64,000 nt of DNA from Anaerolineales bacterium (GTDB lineage: Bacteria > Chloroflexota > Anaerolineae > 4572-78 > J111), in NCBI GenBank assembly GCA_015075405.1, contig JABTUK010000004.1, positions 868,001-932,000 on the forward strand, read 5' to 3'. A program made the translations under genes and the position numbers. The notes beneath the pieces are model-generated. The model did not search any database. It was not told the origin of the DNA and saw nothing but the letters and a program-made list of their open reading frames with translations. Below are positions 7,548-16,163 of the stretch, piece after piece (positions within the stretch are counted from its first letter, which is position 1; each line of letters begins with the position of its first letter).

Positions 7548-9995
7548 CTACAACGCCACCACGCCCGTAATCGTATCGTCGTCGCCAAAATCCACCAGCT
7601 TTTCGCCCCGTTTGCGCCGATCGGCCAGCGGGATGGTGTCCAGGGCCAGCCGGTGGCGCAATCCCTTGGCCGAAAGCACATCGCCGGCTTTGGCCTGACC
7701 GGAGGCAATGGTCGCGGCGGCCACTTTGCCGGTTGGCTTCACAATCTCCAAACTCTGCACGCCCTGGCCGCCCCGACCTTGCAGTGGAAAATCGGTCAGC
7801 GGGACGCGCTTGACAAAACCGGTCTGGCTGACCACGATGACCTGCGTTTTTTCATCCGGCTCGATGACCGCGCCGGCCACCAGGCTGTCATCCTTGCCCA
7901 CCTTAATCCCGGTTACGCCCCGCGCCGAACCTGTTGCCTGCGGGTTAACTTCGCTGGCGCTAAAGCGGATGGCCTTGCCCCCGGCGGTGAAGAACATTAC
8001 CTCGGCCTTGTCGCTGCCAACCCCGGCCAGCAAAACTTCATCCTTCTCGGCCAGCCCCATCACCGTCGCCCACGACGCTTCACTCATGCTCAAATCTTCC
8101 ACTTTGGTTCGTTTGATTTGGCCGCTGCGTGTACCGAGGGTCAGGTAAGCATCAGAGGTTAAGACCCCGCCGCCGATCAAATACTCGCCTTTGGTCAAGC
8201 CCAGGTCGGCAAAGCTGGCCTCGGTGGGGACTCGTCCCACCGGCGCTCGCCAGGCTCGCCCTCGATTGGAAACAAGCAGCAGGCTGTCCTGCGGCTGCAA
8301 TAAAAGCTGCTGAAGCTGGGCCTCAACCGCCTTGGCCGACGCCCCGGCTTTAACTCGGTAAGCAAAACTTTCGGCCTCGGCGCGGAGGGCACCTCGCGTG
8401 GTAATGGCGACCACCTGCGGTTTGTCCACCTGGCTCAGTTCGGCCTCGGTGGTGGCGGCTAAGCCGGCGGCCTGATCTTCCCGCTCGACAATGACCGTCC
8501 GGCGTGGGGTAGCGAATTTATTCTTGAGGGCCGTCGTCTCCTCGACCACCACTTCCAACCGTTTGGCTTCCGAACCGAGCAAAGCTCTGAGCACCTTGAT
8601 CCGCGCCCATAACTCGCGCCCTTCGTCTTTGAGCTTGGTGCGCTCCAGGGCCGCCAGCCGGCTCAGTTGCATGGCTAAAATCGCTTTGGCCTGGGCCTCG
8701 CTGAATTTGAACTGCTTGATCAGGTTTTCGCGGGCCGTCTCGGCGTCCTTCGATTTGCGGATGGTGGCAATCACCTGGTCAATTTGGTCCAACGCCTTGA
8801 GCAAGCCCTCGACCACATGCAGCCGGGCCTCGCGCTCGGCCAATTCGTGGCGGCTGCGCCGCTCGATGACGACGAGCCGGTGGCTGACAAACTGCGCCAG
8901 CATCTCCCGCAGCGACAGCAGCTTGGGCACCGCTTCGCCCTCGCCGTCGTCCACCAGGGCCAGGCTGGTCACGCCAAAGGTCTGGCGAAGCTGCGAGTAG
9001 GCCAGCAGCGACTCCAGCACCCGGCGCGGGTCGGCCCCACGCGCCACCTCGATGACCACCCGCATGCCGGTATAGTCCGACTCGTCGCGCAGGTCCGTCA
9101 CCCCGGCGATGCGTCCTTCCCGCACCTCTTTGGCAATCTTCTCCAGGACGGTGCTTTTTTGCACAGCGTAAGGCAGTTCCGACACCACAATGTCGGCCTT
9201 GCCGCCCCTGGTCTGCTCGATGTTCACCCGCGCCTGGGTCACAATCCGGCCCCGGCCCGTTTCATAGGCCGCCCGAATCGTATCCACCACGCTGCTGTCA
9301 GAGCCGTTGCTGCCGGCTTCGACCCGGTAGCGGTAAATCAACCCGCCGGTCGGAAAGTCGGGACCGGGGATGAATTTTAGCAGTTGGTCTACTTTGATAT
9401 TATCACGTTCTGCCCAGTGCTGGGCCACGTAGACCAAGGCATCGGCCACCTCGCCGACGTTGTGCGGCGGAATGTTGGTAGCCATGCCGACCGCCACCCC
9501 GGACGAACCGTTTATCAACAGATTCGGCAGCACGGTCGGCAGGATAACCGGCTCTTGCAGCGAGCCGTCAAAGTTATCGGTCCAATTGACCGTGTCACGC
9601 TCGATGTCCTGGGTTAGTAATTCGGCAATTTGCGACAGGCGGGCTTCGGTGTAACGCATGGCGGCGGCGGTATCGCCGTCCACGCTGCCAAAGTTGCCCT
9701 GCCCATCCACCAGCGGCTCGCGCAGCGAGAAATCCTGGGCCATGCGCACCAGCGCCCCATAGACTGAGGCATCGCCGTGCGGGTGGTACTTGCCCAGCAC
9801 CTCGCCAACCACGCGGGCCGATTTGCGGTAGGGTTTGTTCCAGGCCAGGCCCATATCGTGCATGGCGTAAAGAATGCGCCGCTGGACCGGCTTCAGCCCG
9901 TCCTCGACCCGCGGCAGGGCGCGATCCACAATGGTTTCGACGGCGTAATCAAAATAAGCTCGTTCCAGATCAGTCGTCAGTTCAACCGTTTTCAT
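7548..9995 (-). CDS. gyrA/parC: Type IIA topoisomerase subunit A (GyrA/ParC)
   Basis: An 815-residue DNA-cleaving subunit. The start chosen is ATG 9993-9995 (MKTVELTTD), which overlaps the subunit B stop as ATGA. A longer frame exists, but the family begins here. The winged-helix/tower region has the catalytic Tyr at about 115 in AAAMRYTE, and GSSGVAVGMATNIPPHN is clear. At the quinolone-contact positions the helix reads HGDASVYG, with Ala76 and Gly80 where E. coli GyrA has Ser83 and Asp87. The C-terminal beta-pinwheel lacks a canonical QRRGGKG GyrA box in the first blade; only QGRGGQG appears near the end. It could therefore act as a topoisomerase IV-like decatenase or as a gyrase. Confidence 0.93.
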   Translation of the reverse strand: MKTVELTTDLERAYFDYAVETIVDRALPRVEDGLKPVQRRILYAMHDMGLAWNKPYRKSARVVGEVLGKYHPHGDASVYGALVRMAQDFSLREPLVDGQGNFGSVDGDTAAAMRYTEARLSQIAELLTQDIERDTVNWTDNFDGSLQEPVILPTVLPNLLINGSSGVAVGMATNIPPHNVGEVADALVYVAQHWAERDNIKVDQLLKFIPGPDFPTGGLIYRYRVEAGSNGSDSSVVDTIRAAYETGRGRIVTQARVNIEQTRGGKADIVVSELPYAVQKSTVLEKIAKEVREGRIAGVTDLRDESDYTGMRVVIEVARGADPRRVLESLLAYSQLRQTFGVTSLALVDDGEGEAVPKLLSLREMLAQFVSHRLVVIERRSRHELAEREARLHVVEGLLKALDQIDQVIATIRKSKDAETARENLIKQFKFSEAQAKAILAMQLSRLAALERTKLKDEGRELWARIKVLRALLGSEAKRLEVVVEETTALKNKFATPRRTVIVEREDQAAGLAATTEAELSQVDKPQVVAITTRGALRAEAESFAYRVKAGASAKAVEAQLQQLLLQPQDSLLLVSNRGRAWRAPVGRVPTEASFADLGLTKGEYLIGGGVLTSDAYLTLGTRSGQIKRTKVEDLSMSEASWATVMGLAEKDEVLLAGVGSDKAEVMFFTAGGKAIRFSASEVNPQATGSARGVTGIKVGKDDSLVAGAVIEPDEKTQVIVVSQTGFVKRVPLTDFPLQGRGGQGVQSLEIVKPTGKVAAATIASGQAKAGDVLSAKGLRHRLALDTIPLADRRKRGEKLVDFGDDDTITGVVAL

Positions 9996-12142
9996 TCGTC
10001 TTCCTCTCCATTTTTGGCTGCTTCGTCGCCGTTGCCGTTCCAATCCGCTTCTTCGCCGGCCCATTTCTGGAGCAGCCAATGTTTGCGCGGCCCCACATCC
10101 GACGACATCAGCACCGACATAATCTGCCCGGCCTGGTGCGCATCTTCCACCACTACTTGCAGCAGATGCTCGTTGAGCACCGGGTTAGCCCCTTCGGCTT
10201 TGTTGAGGGCAAAGACGGTTTCGCGCAGTTGGGTCGGGTTCATTTCGCCCAAACCTTTGTAGCGCTGGATGGTCACGCCTTCCCGCCCCCACTTCTTCAT
10301 AATACTGTCGCGCTCGTCCTCTGAGTAAGCGTAGCGGGTCTCTTTGCCCTTGCGTAGTTGATACAGCGGCGCGACGGCCACAAACAATTTGCCGGCCTGC
10401 ACCAGCGGCTTGAGATGCCGCCAGAACAGCGTATGTAATAAAGTACGGATATGCGAACCATCCACGTCAGCGTCGGTTAAAATGGCCACGCCGCCGTAAC
10501 GCATATCTTCCGCTTTAAAGTCCGCGCCCATGCCCCCGCCGATAGCCGCTACAATGGACTTGACCTCCGTGTTGGACAGAACCTTTGTCACCGGGATGCG
10601 CTCGGTGTTGAGAATCTTGCCGCGCAGCGGCATAATCGCGTGATAGCGCCGGTCGCGGCCCTGCTTGGCGCTGCCGCCGGCGCTGTCGCCTTCCACCAGA
10701 AACAGCATAGTCTGCTCGACCGGCGTGCCGCGAGTCACATCGGCCAGCTTGCCGGGCAGTTCCGATACCTCCAAAGCCGATTTGCGGATGACCAGTTGGC
10801 GGGCCGCTTTGGCCGCTTCTCGCCCGCGCTGGGCGGCCAAAGCCTGATTGATAATGATTTTGCCGACCGGGATATTTTTGTTCAGAAAAGCTAACAAATT
10901 TTCATAAGTCACGGAGGTGGCGACCCCCTGCGCTTCGGTGGTGGTCAGCGTTTCTTTGGTCTGGCTGGAAAACTGGGGCGTTTTGGTCATGGTCACATTG
11001 ATGATGGCGGTCAGCCCCAGCAGCAAATCCTCGCCACGAATATTGCCGTCTTTGAGCAGCTTTTTGTCGGCCCCAAACTGGTTGACCGCTTTGGTCAAAC
11101 CGGCCTGAAAGCCGCGCACCGCCGTCCCGCCCTGCGGGGTGGGAATGGAGTTGACAAAGCTGTAAAGGGCCGTTTCTTCGCCGGCATACTGCATGACCAC
11201 TTCCAGGCTAATCGAGCCGTCGTCGCTGCTGCCTTTGAACTGAATGGGTTTGTGCAGCGTGTCCAGCCCTTCGTTCAGGGCGGCCATATAATCGAGCAGG
11301 CCTTTTTGGGAGAAAAAGACCCGGTTTTTGTGCTCTTTCTTGGGGCCGCGTTCATCGTGCAGTTCGATGCGCACGCCGGGGTGCAGGTGGGCTACCTGTT
11401 CCAAACGATTGGCCAGCCGGTTGAAGTCCCACGGCACGTTTTTGTCGGGCCGGGGCCAATCCAGGTCGGGATCAAACCAGGGCCGGTACGGCCGGAAATG
11501 GAGCGAGGTCCCCGTGCCCAGCCTGGAGTCGGCCTTGACCTTCACGGTCTTCTGGCCCACTTTTAGCTCGGTCAGCAGGCCGCTTTTGCGGTCTATCACC
11601 AGGCTGGTCTCGGCATTGATTTCGCCGATCACCTGCTGCGGGTCAGGCTGGACAATTTGCACCCCGCCCACCGGCTTGCCGCCATTCTCGAAGCGCTGGC
11701 GGTAGATGACGCCGTTGCGCCGCACCTCGACCACCAGCCACTCCGAAAAAGCGTTGGTCGCTTTGACGCCAATCCCGTGCAGCCCGCCCGACCCGCTGAG
11801 GTAGGCGTCCTGCTGGCCGTCCTCGCGGAACTTGCCGCCGGCATGCAGCACGGTCAGCACTTCGGTCAGGGCCGACATTTTTACGTCGGGTTTGTACTCC
11901 ACCGGGATACCACGGGCGTTGTCTCGCACGCCGGCTGAACCGTCGCCGTACAGCATGACCTGGATGGTGTCGCCGTGCCCGTTGAGAATCTCGTCAACGG
12001 CGTTGTCAATCGGCTCCATCAGCAGATGGTGCAGCCCGTAGACGCCGTTGTTACCAATATACATACCCGGCAAGCGGCGGATGGCCTCCAACCCTTCCAG
12101 GCGTTTGATATGTTCGGCGCTGTAAGTCGTTGTTGTTGCCAC
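9992..12142 (-). CDS. gyrB/parE: Type IIA topoisomerase ATPase subunit B (GyrB/ParE)
   Basis: A 716-residue ATPase/TOPRIM subunit that pairs with the subunit A encoded just downstream (4-bp overlap). Order: GHKL ATPase (EPIDNAVDEILNG, DNARGIPVEYK, GSGGLHGIGVKATNAFS), transducer domain, TOPRIM (LFLVEGDSAGGSAKQGRDRR, then ILTDADVDGSHI), and the C-terminal GyrB tail (QRYKGLGEMNPTQL). GTG 12142 is chosen because GAGGAGA lies upstream and homology starts with ATTTTYSAEHIKRLEGLEA. The open frame extends 32 codons further upstream into a heptamer array and is unlikely to be translated. The large E. coli GyrB insert is absent. Confidence 0.94.
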   Translation of the reverse strand: MATTTTYSAEHIKRLEGLEAIRRLPGMYIGNNGVYGLHHLLMEPIDNAVDEILNGHGDTIQVMLYGDGSAGVRDNARGIPVEYKPDVKMSALTEVLTVLHAGGKFREDGQQDAYLSGSGGLHGIGVKATNAFSEWLVVEVRRNGVIYRQRFENGGKPVGGVQIVQPDPQQVIGEINAETSLVIDRKSGLLTELKVGQKTVKVKADSRLGTGTSLHFRPYRPWFDPDLDWPRPDKNVPWDFNRLANRLEQVAHLHPGVRIELHDERGPKKEHKNRVFFSQKGLLDYMAALNEGLDTLHKPIQFKGSSDDGSISLEVVMQYAGEETALYSFVNSIPTPQGGTAVRGFQAGLTKAVNQFGADKKLLKDGNIRGEDLLLGLTAIINVTMTKTPQFSSQTKETLTTTEAQGVATSVTYENLLAFLNKNIPVGKIIINQALAAQRGREAAKAARQLVIRKSALEVSELPGKLADVTRGTPVEQTMLFLVEGDSAGGSAKQGRDRRYHAIMPLRGKILNTERIPVTKVLSNTEVKSIVAAIGGGMGADFKAEDMRYGGVAILTDADVDGSHIRTLLHTLFWRHLKPLVQAGKLFVAVAPLYQLRKGKETRYAYSEDERDSIMKKWGREGVTIQRYKGLGEMNPTQLRETVFALNKAEGANPVLNEHLLQVVVEDAHQAGQIMSVLMSSDVGPRKHWLLQKWAGEEADWNGNGDEAAKNGEEDE

Positions 12143-12159
12143 AGAGTTCTCCTCAAAAA

Positions 12160-12187
12160 GTAGACGGTAGACAGTAGACGGTAGACG
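12160..12187. repeat. Heptamer array in the topoisomerase leader
   Basis: Units GTAGACG, GTAGACA, GTAGACG, GTAGACG at exact 7-nt steps. It lies 18 bp upstream of the subunit B start codon, in the 5' leader of the operon. Confidence 0.85.
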
Positions 12188-12238
12188 GGGGCCTACCTTT
12201 TGATTATAGTCCTCCAGAAAAGTTTTCGCTAGAGGCAA

Positions 12239-12286
12239 AGTAGCAAGGTAGCATGTAGCAGCCTGCTACTTGCTACTTTGCTACCT
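12239..12286. repeat. Heptamer hairpin in the topoisomerase leader
   Basis: The left arm is AGTAGCAA, GGTAGCA, TGTAGCA. The right arm, from 12264, is TGCTACT, TGCTACT, TTGCTAC. The units are 7 nt and the arms are complementary, so the leader RNA would form a strong stem between promoter and start codon. Confidence 0.88.
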
Positions 12287-12344
12287 GATTTCAGGGAAAA
12301 ACTTTTATAGACATCTATATGTATACCATCGTGAATACACCTAA

Positions 12345-12374
12345 ATTGTAGCACGAATGTTCTTGATTTGTCAA
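12345..12374 (-). promoter_or_regulatory. Sigma70-type promoter of the topoisomerase operon
   Basis: On the minus strand there is TTGACA (12369-12374), an 18-nt spacer and TACAAT (12345-12350). It predicts a transcript starting near 12338 with a leader of about 195 nt that holds both heptamer arrays. Confidence 0.75.
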
Positions 12375-12396
12375 TCGTTTCCGGCCCATTTGAGGT

Positions 12397-12426
12397 TTGC
12401 GCCTTTGATTGAGCTTGTGTTAAGAT
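12397..12426 (+). promoter_or_regulatory. Candidate promoter for the GH-A glycosidase gene
   Basis: TTGCGC (12397-12402), an 18-nt spacer and an extended -10, TGT-TAAGAT, ending at 12426. The start codon at 12443 would leave a very short leader containing GGAGG. Confidence 0.45.
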
Positions 12427-12442
12427 GAGGGCGGAGGAAACC

Positions 12443-13663
12443 ATGACTGATCAACTTTTCACTTTAGGCGTAAACTATTGGCCTCGGCGCAAAGCCATGT
12501 TCTGGTGGTCAGATTTTGATGCGGGCGAGGTTAAGGAAGAATTTGCTATCATCAAAGAAGTGGGGATGAATCTGGTCCGTATCTTTTTGCTGTGGGAAGA
12601 CTGGCAGCCCACGCCGGATACGGTCAGCCCCCAGGCCCTCACCCACTTTGAAACCGTCTGCCAAACAGCGGCTGACCTGGGGCTGTCGCTGGATGTCACC
12701 TTTTTTACCGGCCATATGAGCGGGCCTTCGTGGACTCCACCATGGATGTTGTATCGAGACCAGCCGATGCCGGTTGGGGTTAGACAGGTCGTGAGCCAGG
12801 GGCAGATTGTAGATTGTGGTTATGCCAATCCCTACACCGATCCCACCGTAATCGCCGCCTCGGAACTGCTGCTGAAAACAGTCGTCGCCCGTTTCAAAGA
12901 CCATCCGGCCATTGGCTTATGGAATTTGGGCAATGAGCCTGATCTGTTTGCCCGCCCGCCCGATGCAGCGACCGGCAAAGCCTGGGTCCGGCGCATGACC
13001 CGCTTAATTCGTGAACTTGACCCGATTCACCCCATCACCTGCGGACTGCACCTGCCCAGCCTGACCGAAGACAACGGCCTGCGCATCCACGATGTTTTTG
13101 GCGAAGTGGATGTGCCGGTTATCCACGGCTACCCCATGTACACCGATTGGGCCAAAGGGCCGCTCGATTCTGATTTTGTGCCCTTTTTATGCGCGTTGGT
13201 CACTGCCCTATGTGGCAAGCCGACGCTCATGGAAGAGTTCGGCGGCTGTACCGAAGCCCCCGGCAAGCCTTCATCAATCTGGCAGTGGACGGCCTACGGC
13301 CAGCCCCGCGAGCAGTTTATGGCCTCCGAAGAGGATTTTGCGGCCTACATTGCCGAAGTTTTACCCAAGCTGGTCGAGGTTGGCGCATTGGGGGCGATGC
13401 TGTGGTGTTACGCCGACTACATTCCTGCGCTGTACGATCGCCCGCCCTGCCTCGAAGCCCGGCACGAGCGCTTTTTTGGTCTGGTCCGGCCCGACGGCTC
13501 GCTCAAGCCTCACGCCGAGGTAATCAAACGCTTTGCCGTCACCCGGCCAAAAGTCCAACCGGCCCGGCGTCCGGTCACGCTCGACATCTCGTCGGAAGTT
13601 TACTATCAAGACCCCCTGACTCACGCCATACGCCTCTATCGGGCCTTTCTAGGGGAAGCATAA
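12443..13663 (+). CDS. Clan GH-A glycoside hydrolase (cellulase/mannanase-like)
   Basis: A 406-residue (beta/alpha)8 glycosidase. It begins with LGVNYWPRRKAM, the typical first strand of GH5/GH2-like barrels. LWNLGNEPDL at about residue 160-170 gives the acid/base Glu after the conserved Asn, and LMEEFGG at about 260-266 gives the nucleophile Glu. ATG 12443 is chosen because GGAGG lies five bases upstream; an in-frame start 18 bases earlier lacks this. There is no signal peptide, so it probably acts in the cytoplasm on imported oligosaccharides or a storage glycan. Substrate specificity cannot be read from the sequence. Confidence 0.8.
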   Translation: MTDQLFTLGVNYWPRRKAMFWWSDFDAGEVKEEFAIIKEVGMNLVRIFLLWEDWQPTPDTVSPQALTHFETVCQTAADLGLSLDVTFFTGHMSGPSWTPPWMLYRDQPMPVGVRQVVSQGQIVDCGYANPYTDPTVIAASELLLKTVVARFKDHPAIGLWNLGNEPDLFARPPDAATGKAWVRRMTRLIRELDPIHPITCGLHLPSLTEDNGLRIHDVFGEVDVPVIHGYPMYTDWAKGPLDSDFVPFLCALVTALCGKPTLMEEFGGCTEAPGKPSSIWQWTAYGQPREQFMASEEDFAAYIAEVLPKLVEVGALGAMLWCYADYIPALYDRPPCLEARHERFFGLVRPDGSLKPHAEVIKRFAVTRPKVQPARRPVTLDISSEVYYQDPLTHAIRLYRAFLGEA

Positions 13664-13677
13664 GGGTGTGAGAAACA

Positions 13678-13702
13678 GAGTCCAAAGCAAGCTTTGGACT
13701 CC
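13678..13702. repeat. Short palindrome, family B (GGAGTCCAAAGC), copy 1
   Basis: GAGTCCAAAGC, AA, GCTTTGGACTC: 11-bp perfect arms. Related copies are at 22909-22955, twice at 24602-24687, and at 56287-56310. All are intergenic. Confidence 0.8.
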
Positions 13703-13907
13703 AATTTGTGGCATCGTCAACTCTTTGAAACACATCCGCATCATAAAGCCGCGCGTTTTCAACCTCGAAAAAGCAAGCCGCAGATATTCCTGACGTTTCT
13801 GCGCTTGTTTTTCGTTTTACCACTTTTCTCGTATTTACAAACCCCTCTAATCGTGGTATCCTTTCCGGGCATGATTCCAGTAGGATCAAAATTACTTGGG
13901 ATGGGTG

Positions 13908-14675
13908 ATGTTGGCTGAAACAGTGCGTTTGTCAGGTTCTCATTTTTATGGTAGCAGCGCTGTGCAGGTCTATGAAGACCCGGAAGTACGGCGACTGCAA
14001 CATCAGGTTAAATTTTTGCTGCAAGAACTGACCGCATTACAAGGGGTCAAAAGCGATATCGAGCAACAAATCCAGATGCTCCACACCCGCCATCACCAGG
14101 AACTAAGACCCCTGGTGGTCGAACTGTTAGAACTGCGCCAAAATGGACGGCAGAAAACCGATGAGCCAACGCCAGAGCTGCCCGAAGCCGACGTTCAAGA
14201 CGAACCTGGGCCGGAAGCAGAAAGCGCCCTGGTTGAACGATCCAAACTTTCCCCGGCGGACCAGCGCGCCCTCAAAGAGATGTTTCGCCAGGCCAGCAAA
14301 CTCTGCCACCCCGATTTGGTCATTGAAGAATTCAAAGCCGAAGCCGGCCTCATCTTTATTGAATTAAAAACCGCCTACGAGCAGCAAGATTTGGCGCGGG
14401 TTGAAGAAATCCTGCACATGCTGGAGCGGGGTGAAAAACTGACCCACCAGCCGGTGTTGAGCCGCAGCAAAGACAAACTGCGGGCCGAAGTTCGCTACTT
14501 GCGCCGCCGGATCGAGGCGCTGCGGCAGCAAATTGCCACTCTCAAACAGTCCAACCCCTACAAGAAGCTCATCAATATTGACGATTGGGATGATTATTTT
14601 GATGAACTCAAAGGCGAGCTACAGCGTAAAATCAACCGGCTGAGACGGAAGAGACAGCCGGTCAAGGGAATGTAA
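13908..14675 (+). CDS. Coiled-coil protein with a J-domain-like core
   Basis: About 255 residues, mostly charged helix. Residues about 25-75 and 185-215 look like coiled coils. Between them, residues about 120-175 read LKEMFRQASKLCHPDLV, then FIELKTAYEQQDL, which resembles helices II-III of a J domain with the HPD motif that activates Hsp70 ATPase. The C-terminus has an acidic stretch, NIDDWDDYFDELKGE, then a basic tail. Similar DnaJ-like coiled-coil proteins exist in several phyla, but their clients are unknown. The start is uncertain: ATG 13908 is used, with GTG 13905 and TTG 13896 as alternatives. It is not beside dnaK or grpE and converges on the histidine kinase gene. Confidence 0.6.
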   Translation: MLAETVRLSGSHFYGSSAVQVYEDPEVRRLQHQVKFLLQELTALQGVKSDIEQQIQMLHTRHHQELRPLVVELLELRQNGRQKTDEPTPELPEADVQDEPGPEAESALVERSKLSPADQRALKEMFRQASKLCHPDLVIEEFKAEAGLIFIELKTAYEQQDLARVEEILHMLERGEKLTHQPVLSRSKDKLRAEVRYLRRRIEALRQQIATLKQSNPYKKLINIDDWDDYFDELKGELQRKINRLRRKRQPVKGM

Positions 14676-14752
14676 CGCGAAACTGGCCTGTCAGGAAGAA
14701 ACCTTCCCCACCGGGTTAAAATAAGGAGGGATAAAAAGAATAAAGCCTCTTC

Positions 14753-16162
14753 TCACACGGCAAGGTCTGCTTCGCTGTGATGGGAAGGAAAGGTGAGGGT
14801 AAAGATGGTCCCCTGCCCCGGCTGGCTCTGCACGGCCAGGGTTCCCTGTTGGGCCTGGGCCAGTTCGCTGGCAATGGCCAGGCCCAGGCCGGCGCCGGGG
14901 CCGCTGCGGGCTTCGTCGCCGCGATAGAAACGGTCGAAGATATGGGGCAGGTGGGCCGGGCTGATCCCCGGACCGTTGTCGCCCACCTCGATGGCGACAT
15001 GGCCGTTATTAATCGCTGTGGTTAAAGTCACGGTGGTTTCAGGCGGAGTATGTTTGAAAGCGTTGTCAAGCAAAATCAACAAGACCTGCTTGAGGGCATC
15101 GTTGTTACCCACCACGGTGGTATCGGCTACAGGCCGGTAGTGAATAGTCCGGTGCGGAGCTAACAGTTTGACCTGCTGGTACACGTCGTCCAGCAGCGCT
15201 TTGAGCGCGACCGGCTCCTGGGGCAGGGGCCGTCCGGCGTCGGCGCGGGCCAGCACCAACAGATCGTTGACCAGCCGCATTAACCGCTCGGTCTCGTCTA
15301 CCATATCGGCCAGAATGTCCGCCCGATCTTCACGGCTAATCGGCGGCTGGCGTTGGAGCAGGCCAATATTACCACGCAGGGTGGTCAACGGGGTGCGCAG
15401 TTCATGCGAGGCGTCGGCCACCAGGCGGCGCTGGGCCTGCAATGTTTCTTCAACCTGCATATAGGCGGCCTGAAGCTGAGCCAACATATCGTTGAACGTC
15501 GTGGCTAACTGGCCGATTTCGTCGTTGGGGCCGGTGTGGTCTACCCGTCGGTTAAAATCCTGCTCCGCGCCGATGGTTTGAGCCGTCTGGCGCAAGCGGT
15601 TGATCGGACGCAGGGTTAAACCGGCCAACAACCAGCCGCCGCCAAAGGCCACAATCACCGCGGCGATACTGCCAATGCTCAAGATTTGGCCCAGCGTATT
15701 CAAATTCTGATCCTGCCCGGCCAGCGAGCCGGCCATTTGCAAAATAAGCGGGATACCATCCTCCGAGACGAAAGGCTGGTTGTGGATCAATAGCCGCTCT
15801 GAGTCAACAAGGGTGATCTCCACCCAGGTTTCGCCGCGCCGGGCGGCTTGCAAGCCTTCATCGCTCAGCGGCAGCACCAGCGATTCATCCAGTTGGGGCG
15901 ATTGGTTCAGCACGTCGCCATCCAGGGTGCGGATTTGCAGAAAGGTGCCCAATTTGGCCGGCGTTGGCAGTTTGAACATCTTGCCGATCGGCCGGTGGGT
16001 CAGCGGTCCCTCAATCAGGTATTCGGCCCCCACAGCCAGGGTCTTCTTGGAGCTATTGAGGCTGGCCTGAGCTTGGGTTACATAAATAATCAGGCTGAAA
16101 GCCACCAGGGTCAGGGCCAGGATGAGGCTGTAGAGCAGGGTCAGCCGCAGGCGGATAGACAT
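14753..16162 (-). CDS. Sensor histidine kinase (HAMP-HisKA-HATPase)
   Basis: A 469-residue inner-membrane kinase. TM1 is at residues about 7-29, followed by an extracytoplasmic sensor of about 130 residues and TM2 at about 160-185. A HAMP segment ends near NDMLAQLQAAY. HisKA has the phospho-acceptor in ADASHELRTPLTTLRGN, and the ATPase has LLILLDNAFKHTP (N box), VGDNGPGISPAHLPHIFDRF (G1/F) and GAGLGLAIASELA (G2). The start ATG 16162 lies one base past the stop of the response-regulator gene, so the two are translationally coupled. It phosphorylates the partner regulator encoded upstream. The signal is unknown; target genes may be those carrying the 11-nt phased sites described in the findings. 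Confidence 0.92.
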   Translation of the reverse strand: MSIRLRLTLLYSLILALTLVAFSLIIYVTQAQASLNSSKKTLAVGAEYLIEGPLTHRPIGKMFKLPTPAKLGTFLQIRTLDGDVLNQSPQLDESLVLPLSDEGLQAARRGETWVEITLVDSERLLIHNQPFVSEDGIPLILQMAGSLAGQDQNLNTLGQILSIGSIAAVIVAFGGGWLLAGLTLRPINRLRQTAQTIGAEQDFNRRVDHTGPNDEIGQLATTFNDMLAQLQAAYMQVEETLQAQRRLVADASHELRTPLTTLRGNIGLLQRQPPISREDRADILADMVDETERLMRLVNDLLVLARADAGRPLPQEPVALKALLDDVYQQVKLLAPHRTIHYRPVADTTVVGNNDALKQVLLILLDNAFKHTPPETTVTLTTAINNGHVAIEVGDNGPGISPAHLPHIFDRFYRGDEARSGPGAGLGLAIASELAQAQQGTLAVQSQPGQGTIFTLTFPSHHSEADLAV

Positions 16163-16163
16163 G

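Noticed and set aside
12143..12238. 32-codon N-terminal extension of topoisomerase subunit B
   Set aside because: It runs through a heptamer array, while GTG 12142 has GAGGAGA and matches the usual start of the family.
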